A stretch of 64,000 nt of DNA from Auanema rhodensis (GCA_964057225.1 OZ059896.1:7378001-7442000), one strand, 5' to 3'. Positions 22,556-36,479 are shown, counted from the stretch's first letter. Numbers and translations: made by a program. Notes: generated by a model not told the origin, from the letters alone.

Positions 22556-25500
22556 ATGAGTAACTTACAAAAAATAAAAGAAAGTGTAAATAGTGTATAC
22601 ACCGCTTTACTAAAATATGAAGCAGCGTTGTCATCAGTTCAGGAACAGGCAAGTATAAGTTGTATCATAATTCTCATTCAAAAACTTCAGATTGGAGATT
22701 TAATAGAAGATCAACTTAAAGTGAAACAGGCAAAACATGCTGCGAAAACCAGCTCGGTAAATAGCTTTCATATGAAGTATGAGAGAGCATATAATCATAC
22801 TTCAGGATGATATGAAAAAGTTAGAAGGAGAGCAATCTAAGGAACTCGTGGAGGGATTCAAAAAAATTATAGATGAAAGTAGGACTGCTTCCTTTAAAGA
22901 ACTTTTGGTTGTTTTTTTCACATTTTTTGCAGTAACGAATTGATTTCAGAGATGTTATAAATATTGGAGTCGACAATTAATGCCTTTGATAAAGAAAATA
23001 GGGTATTCTACTTTTCTGAAACTTGATCTCAGTGTTCAGGATCTGCTATGTAAACTTAGCTCTCTTTTATTGTTACATGGTGATGTAATATTTAATATAG
23101 CTATTTGTTTTTTAAATTATATTTTCAGTATTATAAAGCCATAGACTGTTTATATGATCTGGTTGTATTATATCCATCATACACCGATGGACGTTCAGCA
23201 CTGATTCGCTGGTTAATGTATCTAGGTTCAATATATTATATTTCTATGTTACTTTGCATGTTTATAGGAGAATGGGAGTTGTTAGAGGAAATTCAAGCTA
23301 ATGAAAAAAAAATAGTCAGTAAAGTAAAACATGGGGCCACCGACTCAAGAATTGCTAATTTAATAGATATAAGTGAAGAATTTTTAGATTTTAACAGGAA
23401 AGAACCTTCTAGGGTAAGTTATGCTAATTAACATATTTGGATATCTTTTTTCTAGGCTAAGCATGCCGAAGAATTACTATGTTTCCGAGACCAAGCGGCT
23501 AAAGTAGTTAGCAATAATACTTTCCAGTGTACCGAATTTTATGCGGTTACACATTATGTTTGCGCCTTCTTGTCCAGAGTTCCGAAATTCGTTGAGGTTT
23601 TTTTTTATGATTTACAAGTATTAATTTATCTGCTGTAGAATACTCCTGATCCCTTGCATTTATTACAATTGTCGTATTACAAGTATGAGACAATTATGAG
23701 AAATAGAGTTCCTGGCCTTGCTAAAGATCAGTGTCGAATCGGTATGGTACGACTTTGTTCATGTCCAAAAAAGGGATGTAAGTTTTTTTCAGTAGTTTTA
23801 GCTATTTTAAATTGTTATATTATTAAGTTGAAGCCATTCTGAGCATATCGGAATGTTTAGACGTTCTGCGAGACTGTGTTTTAGAATTTTACAACTGTGG
23901 ACTGCTGAAGGAGGCATTCGGAATGTCTTCTCAAGGTTTTAAATATGCCGTAAAACTGGGAATACTATTCCGGTTAATATGAGTTTTCATTTCTGACTAT
24001 ATTCTGTGGTTTTAGTGTACAACAGTTTTTGAATCTTATGCTGTTGGTGCAGGGTAATATTCAATCAAAAGATTTTACTGGCTTTGGGTTAATCATTTCC
24101 CATAATCTTACTACACTATACAATGTAAGAATTATATATATATTTCTTACATTATGTAATAAATGTTTTTTGCAGCCTTACAAACCTCTGCGATGCCATA
24201 CACCTTTATTCAATTGTCTACCTTCCCCTGGTATACTCACTCCTAAAAATACCAATTCTGTTGCTTCTAAATTACTAACAGAGTTCAGTGAAATCAAAAT
24301 AACAGAGTAAGAATGAATTTCTATTTTGAAAAACATTTTAATAACTCAGAACTCCTGTTGAAACTCCGAAACCCAAGCCCTTCCATAAAATTGATAAAAA
24401 GTGTGAATGTGAATTATGTATTTGCTACATGAACAACTATCAAGTAGCAATGGAATATCATGTCTCCTGTTTTCAAAATGAACTATATAATACGAAACCA
24501 ATTGTAAGAATTGCTACTTTATCATTCCATATTTTTTATAAATACTGCTCAGGAATGTATAGAATCAATTACGAAGGGGTTTTCAACACTACGTGAACGT
24601 GTTATAGCCGAGCAAATAAAACCTATGGAAAAGAAAGGAAGACCAGTAAGTTTCAATATTGGGGTAGCAATGTCGGCTTTTCTCAGAGACCTCCTATCGT
24701 AATGAGTGAAGCGTATATTATGTCTATCGTGAAATGGCTTCGAAATCTAGAGCTCTCAGGCAAACCGCATAAAAAAGAAACTAAATTAGCATCACTTCGT
24801 GATTCTATACTCCAAAATGCCCAGAAGGTGATTTGAATATTTTTTACTTTTTCAAGCTTTCGTTTTAGGTAGCTTCATACTCCTCTATTCGATTTATTGG
24901 TTATACCTTGGCTTTGCGTCATTTCGCCCGTTTGGATCAACTTGAGACTTTGCCAGATGTGAAGTATACTTGGATGGTGCCTTCAAGCGAAGCACAACGA
25001 AGAGCTGGTGTATGTCAACTATTAAAAAATGCTCTTTTTGGAAAACCTGTTGGTTTTTCCAAAACATATTAAATATTATGGATGTTTGCAGGTTGAACAA
25101 GAGACTGATGAAAAACCCAAAACTGAGTCTGACAATGCTGCCTTTGTTCCTCATATCATTTTCAAGCCTGGTGATAAACTCAATAAAGCTTTGAACGAGG
25201 CCCAGAAAGATTATTATGACTATGGACATCTTTTATATAGGTTTTATTTCTGTTTTTTTAAAACTCAATTTTACTGTAAGTTCTATTTAGAGAATGGAGA
25301 TATCCAGTTACGACATTTATTGCTGGCTACACCGATAGCAAATTTCGATCAGCTATGATGTGGTCTGAGTCCACAGTCATGACTAGTAGGTTCGAGAAAA
25401 TTATAAATTCTTACTTTTCATTGTATATTGTAATTAGGTCGATTGCAAGAATGATATCAGGAAAGATGACCGGTGTTACATTCGGTAGTAGTTCCATGTT

Positions 25501-27336
25501 CGAAGCGGGAGTAAAGCGTTTACCGAACGGTATCACTGTTCATTTTAGTAAAGCATTCATCGCTATTTTAAAGATTTTACAATTGTCCACTTGGCTTTGG
25601 ATTCTGATGGAAATCTTGTTATGATCAAAATGCATGCTGAGAGGACGCCAATTATTGTACCCGTGGCACATTCTACAAAAGTTTGTTTTTTATTAGATTA
25701 ATATTTTTATTTTTCTTCAAAGGTTCAAAAAGCTTTTGCAAGAATGATCTCAATTATGGATGCAAATGATCACACTTCTGATTGTTTTGTGAATGGAACA
25801 AGTGAGAAGAATGCAAAACAATTCTGGGCATACAGGCGCAAAGTAGATGACATGTTGAAGGTACACTCGCTTAGTTTTCTTGAATAATTTTAAGGATTAT
25901 ATAGAAAACAGTAGCTGGCATTCAAAATTATTTGTTCCAAAGTTTTCTTCCACTCTTGTTGCCATGCCAGTCTTTAACTGCGAAAGGGAGAAAGGTTTGA
26001 GCATTCCAAAAAATAACTAAACAGAATTTTCCAGATAGCCCTGAACTTGTATAATCTTGTATCTTCTTCTTCTACTTTATTCGATATGAATTGGGCTGAG
26101 GTTTGAGTTTTAGTTCATTGATATCTTAAATTGTTTTTATAGGAACTTGTTTCTGTTTCAAGCCAAACATCACGATCACAATGGAGTGTTTTAATAGAAG
26201 CTCTGGGTGAATTGTGCGGACTTCTCCCTACTGATATTAAATCACTGAAAGATGAATATCCAAAGTTTTTATTTAAGCTTTAACTCTCCTTATTATAATA
26301 TTTAGATTACGAAAATCTCTTACTGCTACAGGAGTTTTTAACAAATCCAATCCGTTATACACATTTTTAATCATTCCACCAGTCAGGCACGAGTTTGGAA
26401 ACGGATATAACTTTTGTTTTCAGATTCTTGCGTCATTCCCCTTTGAAGTGATGCCTATTTTTGATAACCGCCCTCATGTTGGTCGTTTAGTATCTATGCA
26501 TGCTTTATTGATGCTATTGAGGAAAACAGCAAAGGTATTTAATTTTTTTTCAATTTGTGCTACTGCATATTTTGAGGTTCCTCAACCTGTAGTTGTGTCA
26601 AATTCATATTATGTTTTGGATCCTGATAACAATTTGGATAGTACACAAGTTCGCCTTTCAGAGTATATTTCTAAGGTTTTGTTTTATTTTTCGATTGGTG
26701 TTAGTATTTTTGTTTTTAAGCATGCTTGGACTGGCATTGTAGGAAAAGCTCCTTCTGTGAAAGAGTTTCAAACCGTCCTAGAAGAAAAAGATATGTTTTT
26801 GTAAGAAGAGCCTCATTTTCACAAACTAATTTGCTATAATTTAGCTACCTTGGACATGGAAGTGGATCGAAGCATTTTAGTCGTCGAACTATTCAAGAAG
26901 CAGCTTGTAAAGCTGTTGCAGTATTGATGGGTTGCGGCAGGTTTTTATTTTCTACCGATGTTCGAATACTTACTTTTTAATTTAGTGTTGCTATGGATTA
27001 TGAAGGATGGGGCTTAGATGGAAAATGTACAGCTTATCACTACACAATTGCGAAGTGCCCTGCTGTACTTGGTTGTTTGTGGATGGTGACAGATGGGGAA
27101 ATTGACCGTTACTTCATGGCTTTAGTAGGCAAAATATAAATACATATGTTTTATGTTTTTTCTTTCAGATTGATCTCGTGTTTTCTACTGATGCTAATAC
27201 AACTGTTGATGAAGGTGCTCCAAGATTACGGGTTCTGTTGGATGGAATGCAAAAAGCTAGACATAGAGTTAAACTTCCATTCTTAACGGGGGCTTCAGTT
27301 GTGTCTTTTGGACTTCCTATTGTGTCTTCTGAATAA
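22556..27336 (+). CDS. sep-1: Separase (cysteine protease, peptidase family C50)
   Basis: Cleaves the kleisin subunit of cohesin at anaphase. ATG at 22556 (MSNLQKIKESVNSVYTALLK) opens a long helical, repeat-like N-terminal region in many short exons. The conserved C-terminal protease half is clear: FEVMPIFDNRPHVGRLVSMH, SNSYYVLDPDNNLDSTQVRL, then YLGHGSGSKHF with the catalytic His codon at 26855-26857, and VLMGCGSVAMDYEGWGLDG with the catalytic Cys codon at 26933-26935, followed by a CPAVLGCLWMVTDGEIDR block. An intron splits the Ser codon after GCG. It ends LPIVSSE, TAA at 27334-27336. Both catalytic residues are present and all exons join in frame where checked, so it should be active. Splice joins in the N-terminal part are less certain. 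Confidence 0.92.
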
Positions 27337-28241
27337 TCATACTTGTCAAATTAGTTTGTGATATTACTATAACTCAGGTACGGATATGTAATTTTCTGCT
27401 TTACTATTTGCTCAATTTTAACTACAGGCCAGTTTAATTATATTTATAGTTTTATTTCAATATTTTTCTGTTTTTTCTTTTTTTTCTAACAAAATTTACG
27501 AATACGTCTGAATTTGTTGTTTACTATTACTTGTATCACGTAACTGTCAGGTTAACAGGTGCCATACAGATTTTTAACATTTTCAATTTGAGTGTTGTTA
27601 GATCATTCATGCTCAAGGTTTAAAGTTGATACCATTCATTTTTATTTCCTTCTTACTCTCCGCCAAATACGGTGTTTTACGGAACATGTGTTCTTTTTCT
27701 ACGTTAAATTTTATTGCTCTTTAAAATTAAAATGGAATATGAGGGCAAGTTAGTGAAATTTGAATACTCTTTGTGGGTATCTAAATATTTTTTGCCGTTC
27801 ATTACCTTAGATTTGGGACAATCACATTTACTTCTTTTTTTTTCTATTTCATGATAGCATATGCTGTAAATTCAAAGTAATTACCGTTCTTCTAATTTGT
27901 TTCAAAAGACCACGAAGTTCATGTCTTTAATCATAAAAACTGAAGAGTATCTTCATCGATACTGTAAAATCAGATTGTGCTGGAAGAAGCCGCAATGTGT
28001 AAAGTCGGCTCTTGATACCATCTTAAGGGGTTCTGCTATCTTGAGCTGGCGACAATGCTATTGGTATGGGGGTCAGATTTCTCGGCTTTTTCTAAATTAA
28101 AAAGAATTGCACTGCTTTATTTGATTAAAGACTTGTGAATTTTTCAACATTAAGAGCGATTTTCCTTTGGAACATATCCATGTTGTCAACCCCTGATGAT
28201 TCTGTTCCCTCAATAAATCGAATAGAAGTTTGTTCAATGAA
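27337..28241. other. Downstream of separase, no supported gene
   Basis: AT-rich 3' flank of separase. A 60-codon ORF from 27918 to 28100 has a balanced composition but no family match or clear splice partners. Confidence 0.4.
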
Positions 28242-28394
28242 ATGGCGAAAAGACCTAGCACTGACACAATGTCTTTGACGACACAGAAGAGAAGCAAAAG
28301 ACGGCGAAGAACAGCATATTTGTCGCCCGTATACTGTGCTGCATCAGGCACCGATAGCAATCTAATAGATGTGAATACGATAAGAGCCAAATAA
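28242..28394 (+). CDS. Candidate small basic ORF (50 aa)
   Basis: ATG at 28242 to TAA at 28392-28394 with a run KRSKRRRR resembling a nuclear localisation signal, and a Thr/Ser-rich start. GC content is higher than the flanks. No homologue recognised, no promoter or splice evidence. Could equally be a chance frame. Confidence 0.2.
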   Translation: MAKRPSTDTMSLTTQKRSKRRRRTAYLSPVYCAASGTDSNLIDVNTIRAK

Positions 28395-31381
28395 GGAAAA
28401 TGAAGAAGACGGCTAAGACCAAGACAACGACAACGACGAGTTCAGCAATAGAAATTTAGTGTGTGCTGAATGTGGTGACAGGCCTAATTTCATATGGTGG
28501 AGCTGAGTGAATACTGTCGAAGCTATTGGTTACAAGTATAGAAATTCAGGTAGTCTGCTGTGAATCAATCATTTTATAAGTAAACGAAGTGAAACGATGC
28601 TTATAATACGAGTAAGAACTACGTGTTAGTAGCTGTTTTTGTTTCCAGCAGTATGAAAACAGGAGTTGCAACTTAACCTGGAGATTCATATAATATTTGA
28701 ATAAGATGCTCTTCTCCTGAAGGAAGGAAATAATCAGAGTGCATAGTTTGCATAGAATTTTTCTTATGGGACCATAGCATCCGTCATACACTGTGTTCAT
28801 TTGAGTGAAGGACAAAAAGTTGGAAAACGACAAAAAAGAGTGATGATTGTCCCGCCAAGAATTGTCCTTCTAACTTAAAAACATTAAATTATAAAATGAA
28901 ATTTGTTGCCGGTTTAAATATTTTTCTCAGTTCTACAAAGTTAAAATGCTGTTATAATGTTTTTTTAAAACTTGAAGATGGTATGTAAGCGATTAGTTAA
29001 TGTTGGGCAAATTTATCATAATTTAATAGACAAGCTGAGCTGTAGTGGAGAATAAAATGCTGAAAGGGTTGAATGAAAAAAAGAGAAATGGCACCGATGT
29101 CGAGCTAGATTAGAAACGCATTTGTCAAGCTCTTGGACAGTTGGAGCAGCAGTTGGGGGGAGAGGGTGAAAAACCATTGAATTTGGTATTGAGATTTCGA
29201 TAAAACAATAAAATAATTGTTCTATAATGACTAAGATTGTTGGAGATTAAACGAGATATATATGAACTAATTACCTCATTCTCATCTCATATACTTCCTA
29301 CTTCTATTATAATCCAATTTTCGAAGTATGTGATTCTTTGATTCAGACACTCATCTTGACACATATCAACGTTCGGCAGCTCACTAGCTGATATGAAAGA
29401 GTCCGCTAGGCTGAAATTTACGAGTTGAGATCAAGACTAAGATAATCATCATAGTTTAGGAAGCTAGTAATAACATATGTTCTCAAAAGACTAAGTTGTT
29501 AAGTAGATTGATATCTACTGAAACTGTAAAACATTTGGATATAACAGAGTTTTTATGGCCAACATATTTTGTTTTTGAAAAAGAACAATATTTTCTTTGT
29601 ATAAATCAATATTTTGTTCACTAAAATAGTTCTCAACCTGTTGTGCAACATTTGTTTTTATTTATTCGAAAAGTTGAATCCATTGCTAACCACGTCATAC
29701 TTACTTAACTCTTTATTATGTTATGTTCATGTACTTCATTATATACATATGAACTTATAAAGAATACCGTATACTTTGGATAAATAGTAGTGTTCCCTAA
29801 CTATTAACTATAAGCTTTCTGTTGAGTCTTTTGCAGGTTGAGCAGCTGTTTTCTAACAGTTCTTCCCACCTTGATTTCAGCTAGATCCCTTCAAATGAAA
29901 AACATAAATAGCTAAGTCGAGTAGATAGACAGCTGATGACGCTGAAGTTTTTTCCTTCCTTAAAGTCTTCATGTGTGTGTGTATTGTTGTTGGGCAGTTT
30001 TTTTTCACTGAAAAATGAAAATGTCAGCCAGCATGCTGGCCTCATTTTTTGTCGTGTAACATACAGTGTTCTCTATAAGGTTATGTCAAATTTTTCATCA
30101 TTTTTTATGTATTAAGCTAATGACGAGAACATAGTGGAGGTACAGTCATCCACTCTCTACGACATTTGACATTATCAATTTGACTAAAAACTGCTTTAAC
30201 CTTTTTGTGAATGAGGTGTAAAAACTAAACTAAAATGTAAGAAAAATTAATTGTCATTAAGGGAAAAAATAGATAGGTAGAGGGTGAAAGATAGAGAGAG
30301 AAAAAGAGAAGAGAGAGAAAGATAGAGAAATATAATGAGGGAAGGAGAGAAAGAGAAAATTAAGAGAGAGAAAGAAGAAGAGAGAGAAAGATAAAAAAAT
30401 ATAAGGAAATATAGAGAAGGAAGGAGAGAGAAAAAAAGGAAGAGAGGAGAAAATAATAAGAGATTGAGATTGAAAAAGAGGAGAAGAGCCAGAAATGTAA
30501 GAGGAAGGAAGATTATGTCTTTATAATGGATTTTGTTTATAAAATACCGTAATGTATACAATGTACAATCTGATTAGAAACATTGTAGCTATTAAAGCAG
30601 ATATTTTAATATATAAATACAATTATATATTATATATATATATAGTAATGATTAAAATAATTCATATGGTGTATATATTGTGGAAAGACGTTGCATTGGT
30701 TTTAAATATTTAATATGAATCTGTGAATTAAAAACAAATGGATGAAGTTAACCTATAATAACAATACAAATACAACTTTTTTGTTTCTTAAATATAAATT
30801 GATAAATACATTTACAAGCATAATCAAAGCTGCTAAGCCTGGGATCACAATGGGAAGAAAACGAAAAAACAAGTGAAGTACGTATTGGAACATTGATAGA
30901 ATGATTAGTGAATTGAGAGGAAAATAAGAAAGAGAAAAAGAGAAATGACAGTATAAAATGTATTATTGAAGGAATTTGAGTTCAAAAGCAGTTTCAATGA
31001 GTTCTAAAATGAAAGTAAAAGGAAGAGAATGATACATTTATAATTTGTGGCAAGACTTATGTTTAAATTGAAGAAGAAAAGATGAGAAAAAAAGGGTCAT
31101 CATAAGTAAATGAATGACTACTATTGTACATATATCTTTTTTATTTCTTAATATATGATATATAAATTTATAATTTAAAGATATTAAAGATAAAAAATAA
31201 AATCTAATTTTAAAGATAGCAAATTGCATAATATATACATATGTATATATGCATATATACATATATAGTTTAAAGAGACAGAGGTATTTCGAGTATCGAT
31301 ACCAACATAAGGCGACGCGAGGTGGTTTTAAGACCGGTGATTGAAGACGTAACTAGCTAATCAAATTGGATTCTGAATCCT
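28395..31381. other. Gene-poor region between separase and the GATA factor
   Basis: No exon I can support on either strand. Contains a purine-rich tract (30285-30500), short TA runs near 30627-30645 and 31232-31265, and low-complexity AT sequence. Confidence 0.5.
30285..30500 (+). repeat. Purine-rich (GA/GAAA) low-complexity tract
   Basis: About 215 bases almost free of pyrimidines on the plus strand, made of degenerate AGAGAGAAA units. The minus-strand ORF over it is a composition artefact. Confidence 0.8.
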
Positions 31382-34300
31382 CTACTGGGCTGAGCCACCG
31401 AAAATAAAATTGGCTGGATATGGCTGAGCATTGTAGAAAGTCTGGGGAATGATTTTCATATCATACATGGACTTTGTGTCATAGATGCCCATCTTGTTCC
31501 AGCCGGCATCATCCATGCCTGCGCTGGGAACTCCAAGACCATTTACAACTGCACCAGTGGCTTTTTGGAGTTGCTGGCCAGGTTGTGGCTGTTGCTGAGA
31601 TTGCTGCTGCTGAGCTTTCTTAGATTTAGATGACATTTTTCGATTTCTGGATTGGATAGTTTCCTTCTTCATGGCAATTGGTCGTTCAACCTATAATGAA
31701 CATCATAAATAAATGAAAATTTGTTTAAAATATTAAGTTTTATATAATTTTCGAACGGGATGTATATTTATAAGAACAATACTATTGTTCTGATCAAAAC
31801 AAAATGCTATTTTTCTTGAAGGATATTGCTCAATAGAGCCACCGACAGGAAACTTGTTGCGTCAAACGTTTTGAAAAGTCTAATCGTCTTCCGTCAATCT
31901 ACCGACCGTAATTGGCCTGGGAATCAAAAGAATATTTCTGGCGGATTCAACACCATCTGTTGAGGATGATGCCAGAATATTTCGATTTTTCACAATTAAA
32001 TGGATATTAAGATTAGTTATAAAGACTTACATGATGAAGTTTATAATATAATCCACAAGCGTTACATACAGTTTCGCCACCTCCGTTCCTCCTCCAAAGG
32101 GTGGTATGGTCAGTCTTGCAATTGACGCATGCCATTCCCGATCGCTTTTGTGTGCTCTGAAAATAGGAAAATGACTAAGTTTTCCATGTCTCAGTTGGGT
32201 TATTGATTTCATTTTTCATATAAAAAATATTTTTTTGTATCTCTCAAGATGAGTTCAAAAAATAAAATTGCTGAAGAGGTCACAATTGCCTTGTGGAGTA
32301 TCCGAAAAAGCTATTGCAGATAGATGGCCGTTATCGATAGCAATCTTGTCGACATATTCGGTCATCGTTGTCGTATTTGACGTAGAGGCTGACGACGTCG
32401 GCATTCATCTAATTGTGTGATTTATGGCTTTTTCTTCAATGCCTCTTCTTCGAGAAGAGCATATGCAGCAATACGGTAGTAGCAGTAGCTGTGTAAATCC
32501 CTTTTTCAATGTTAGCACATAGGATTGACATATCATCACATATATGATAAAGCATAGTATTGAATTTCTATGTATAAATTAAAGAAAAGTTCAAATTACT
32601 GATTATCATCATTAACCTCATCTGAGGTGTGACTGTCTGTTGGCCTCGAACGAGAGATATGTTATTACATAAGGTGTGATGTATAAGATTAACTGAAGGA
32701 CAAGTAGCCTAAGTTGTTGGTTGCGTCATAGACCTGGTTATATCATCTTTCAGATTCTGATATTAATCAGCTCATCATTCTAGTTAATATCGTATAATAT
32801 GATGAAGCTAAACTAGCTGACATATAAGGTCGTCCTGACCCATTACCCTGATTATGTGGCGTAACAGCTGAGGATTATATTATAATATTGAGCAAGTTGA
32901 AATAGTTTTTTTAAATTTCCAAATAACTGTTGAATATAATAAATTTTCGATTAGTTTGGTTGTCAATTTTGTTAAAACCGTTAGGATACTACTTGTTCTA
33001 AACGATTTGTCTACGCTTGTCTCAATTTCAGAAAACGCCGACGATTGAGAGTGAAAGGTGACAAATGTTGTCACATCGTCTGACTTTTGTATACGAGTGT
33101 ATACGGTATACCAACATCGTATGCGAAGAGAAAGACATAACCGGTTTTAGGCAGTACACGATAGTTATGTTGGAAAGGTCACCAACAATACTTGTGTTTG
33201 ACTACGGTAATTTGAGGAATATTTTTCAAAATCTCGATAAATTACTTATATTTATGTTCTAAATATTTTGAGAATTGAATATAGTTTGTATACTAACCTG
33301 TCTCTTCTTTGGCTTGACCAACGGCCGGCTGGATCCATTCATTTTACTGTAAAGGCCACATGCATTGCAGAGATAATGTCCTGAATTATCACGACGCCAG
33401 AGAGGTGTTTGTTGAACACCACAGTTTACACATTCTCTTCCTTCAGCTAAAAATATGAGATGAAGATGAGGCTGAAAGGGCTACAAAATGCTTACAAGTT
33501 GATCCCTTTCCTCGGGAAGAAGCATTGGCGTTGCTAGGGTTTGTAGATGTACTACTTCCTGATGATGAGGAAGCAGATGAAGTAGAGGAAGATGGTGTGG
33601 TGGTAGTGGAAGCTGTTGGAATACGTGGTAATAAGGATTGGGATTGAATTTGATAATCATATGGATAGTTGAATTGTGGATAGAATTGAGTAGCACTGTT
33701 CTGGCCTGAAAGTATCAGAAGTTAGTCAAAGCAAGCGACAAATTGAAGTATAAGTTAATTGATCAGATAACAGTGAGCGAATTGACGAAGAAAAAGAAAT
33801 TTCAATCTGATAATCATCGAACGAAGTTATCTAATCAGTGTATCAGCTGTTAAACGTACTTGCAAACATAGTGGGATCCATCATGGTGGTCTGGTTAAAG
33901 GTTTGCTGATCAGCTGATGATGTTGGCAAGGTATATGAAGGATATACAGAATTGAAAAGCATTGGATAACCCGTAAAATCTGAAAATAAAAAATATATAA
34001 GTATCCATATATTCATTATGTGTTAATATGTTCCAATAGATTTTGTAAAACAATCGAAAGGGTCATGATGAACAAATGTGATGCTTAGACATGTGCTACT
34101 GGCCTGAGGGCATTCAGAGTCAATGAGCCGTGCCAATATAGATTAGTCCCTCTGGACGTACGATAGATGAGAAGTTAAAGGAAGAGAAATAGAGAGAATG
34201 CAATAGAAAGAGAGAAATGTCATAGAGTGAAGAGGACATAATGTCCAGGAAAGGAAACAAAGTCCACTTCTTCAAATGTTGTTCAAAACATTTAGAAATG

Positions 34301-35093
34301 GCAGAATGAAATTAAAATACACTCAATGAAGGTATGTTGGATATATGTCAGTTTTCGTGAAAATGAATGAATAGTCAAAAAACATACCAGCAGCATAGGT
34401 TGAGTCTTTTCCTGTAGTTGCTCCTGTGGTGGCTGTGGCTCCACTGGGTGTAGCATAGTAGATGTTAGCAGCTGCAGCTCCAGTTGTATTATAAAAAGCA
34501 GAAGCCGGCTTTACTGGTGAGAATACCTGAAGAAGCTTAATATTGAACCATATTTTGTTAATTTTATTTTGTACATTTGATGATTTGAATTTTGGAGGAG
34601 TAACATAAAGGTGAGATCCAAACAATAAATCATTTGTTCGTAAGAGAACATGATTTTAAGAATTTTTTTCTATTTTTTCACGACGGCTTCTACAAATGGA
34701 TAAGCAAATAGCAGTAACAGAACGCTGATGATAAAGATCTTTGAAGAAAATTATTCCTCATGGTCATTTCGTAAATTGTCGGCTTCTCGTTACATTTCAT
34801 GAACATTAGTAAATGACCTTATTCAACCTGTCAATAGAGAAGGCTGAAGTCGAGAAGCAACTGATAGAAAAGGGCATTTAATGTTTTTGAAAAAGCTTAA
34901 ACTGTTAGCCTTTTTGGAAATTTTATATGAAACTTACGTTGTCATCAGCAGTAGCACTAGTAATATCTGTTTGCTCAGGAGGAGCCATCATATCAGCACC
35001 AGAAGCATTAGATGGATCAAGAGCCATCATACCTCCCATAGAGCCATCGAGCGGATACATAGATGGAGTAAACTTGTATTCCAAATCAGTCAT
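31382..35093 (-). CDS. elt-1: Two-zinc-finger GATA transcription factor, ELT-1-like
   Basis: In C. elegans ELT-1 specifies epidermis. ATG at 35091-35093 starts [18 protein letters not shown]. Low-complexity Ser/Thr/Ala/Gln-rich exons follow (about 34389-34529, 33862-33979, 33496-33705). The N-terminal finger (33300-33450) reads [18 protein letters not shown] then [11 protein letters not shown], with a basic [10 protein letters not shown] tail. The C-terminal finger (32032-32160) reads [18 protein letters not shown] then [14 protein letters not shown], with Cys-X2-Cys-X17-Cys-X2-Cys spacing, and continues [17 protein letters not shown] in the last exon (31382-31690), which ends in a Gln-rich tail and TAG at 31382-31384. 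All eight zinc ligands are present. Two adjacent fingers with this linker match ELT-1 and vertebrate GATA1-6 rather than the one-finger nematode GATA factors. Confidence 0.92.
33765..33832. promoter_or_regulatory. GATA-motif cluster inside the elt-1-like gene
   Basis: An intron between two upstream exons carries AGATAA (33765-33770), TGATAA (33808-33813) and TTATCT (33827-33832) within 68 bp. These are consensus GATA-factor sites, compatible with autoregulation. Inferred. Confidence 0.35.
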
Positions 35094-36479
35094 TTTGAAG
35101 TATTAATAGATTAATAAGGAATATGGAATAATTAAAGTCCGAAAATCTCTCAGAGATGATGAGATCGAGCAGACGATAGATGTGATACACGTAATCAGAT
35201 AATGACTATTTGACTTCGGTACGAGATGTTTTGTGGATTCCAAAAACGGATTCTGAAATGAAATCAAAATGAAATATGAAATACGTTTATATGTAAGAAT
35301 TAAATAAAGATGGAAACGAGGAAATTGTAAAAAGCAGCAATGATAGAATGAAGAAATGGCAAATCAATAGTAGATGAGGTGGGTGGACATGTCGACGACG
35401 ATGACAACATTACAGCATTCTGTATACCATGATCCTGGCTATAGAATATTGAGAATAAAAAATCAAATGATCAGCAAGAAAATGCGCTATGTATTAGTAT
35501 TAAATAAGAATTATAAAATTAAGAAATAAGTATAAGATATGCACAAAACATGAAGCTTTGCAGTTATGTTCTTGCGAAATTTTTCAAAAAAAGTAGAGAT
35601 TGATTGAGTTGGGTGAATTTTATGCAGATTCTCGAACTGTTCTACTAGAAAAGCCAATTATGGCTTGTAGAGACTGAGAAAAGGCTTGCGGAGGGATTAT
35701 GAAGCATGTGTCCGGTTGACCGGACGGAGAGACATTGACTTAGAAAAGACAACGATGTGCCTTCAGTCCATTTTTAGAAGGCCAGAGAACAAAGACAGCA
35801 AAAAGCTAAATCAGAAGATGATGAGTAAATGATGAAAAGAAGGAAGAATGAGTGAAAGGCTAGAAGTAAACCAAGTAGTACCACGGAGCAAGAATAGTTG
35901 AAATAATGAGATAGTATCAACTCATAGACACACAAATGCCGACATGTAGACGGATGATAACATCGAGAAGCGGAAATGAGAAAGAAGTTGTGAAGATGAA
36001 TAAGAAGAGCAGAGATAGAGCAAGAGAAATGTACCGGAGATAACAGACTAGATGGGTGGCCCCAGAATTAAAAAAAAAGATATAGGTGGTAGATAATCAT
36101 CTTATCAGAATGAGAAAGCTGTTCATTGTACGAGGTGAACGCTGGAGGGCATTTTGATTACCGCGTAATGAAATATTGAAAAACGAAAGAGATGAAAAGA
36201 TGAGAAACGCTTGATGACAATCAGATAATCATCAAAGAAAAAAAAGATTTTAACGAATGATATCACATGTTTCATAGATGAATAGTAGTCTAAGAAGCTG
36301 AAGCTATAGTTGCTTCACATCTATTGCTCAGACGAGTATTAGTATGATTCAATCAGAATTACTGAATATTCAATAATTAACCGAAACAACTTAGATGAGA
36401 GTATATAAGACACAGAAGACGTGATTTGAACAGTACGTCATCGCAGTGATGATGATCGTCACACAGTCCAAGCGATTGC
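35094..36479. other. 5' flank of the elt-1-like gene
   Basis: Non-coding, rich in AGATAA/TTATC motifs (for example 36091-36096 and 36101-36106). A perfect palindrome TCCGGT-TG-ACCGGA lies at 35711-35724. No exon recognised; a 5' UTR exon could be here. Confidence 0.4.

Noticed and set aside
30247-30561. 104-codon minus-strand ORF rich in Leu, Ser and Phe
   Set aside because: Translation of a degenerate purine-rich repeat; no start context or domain.
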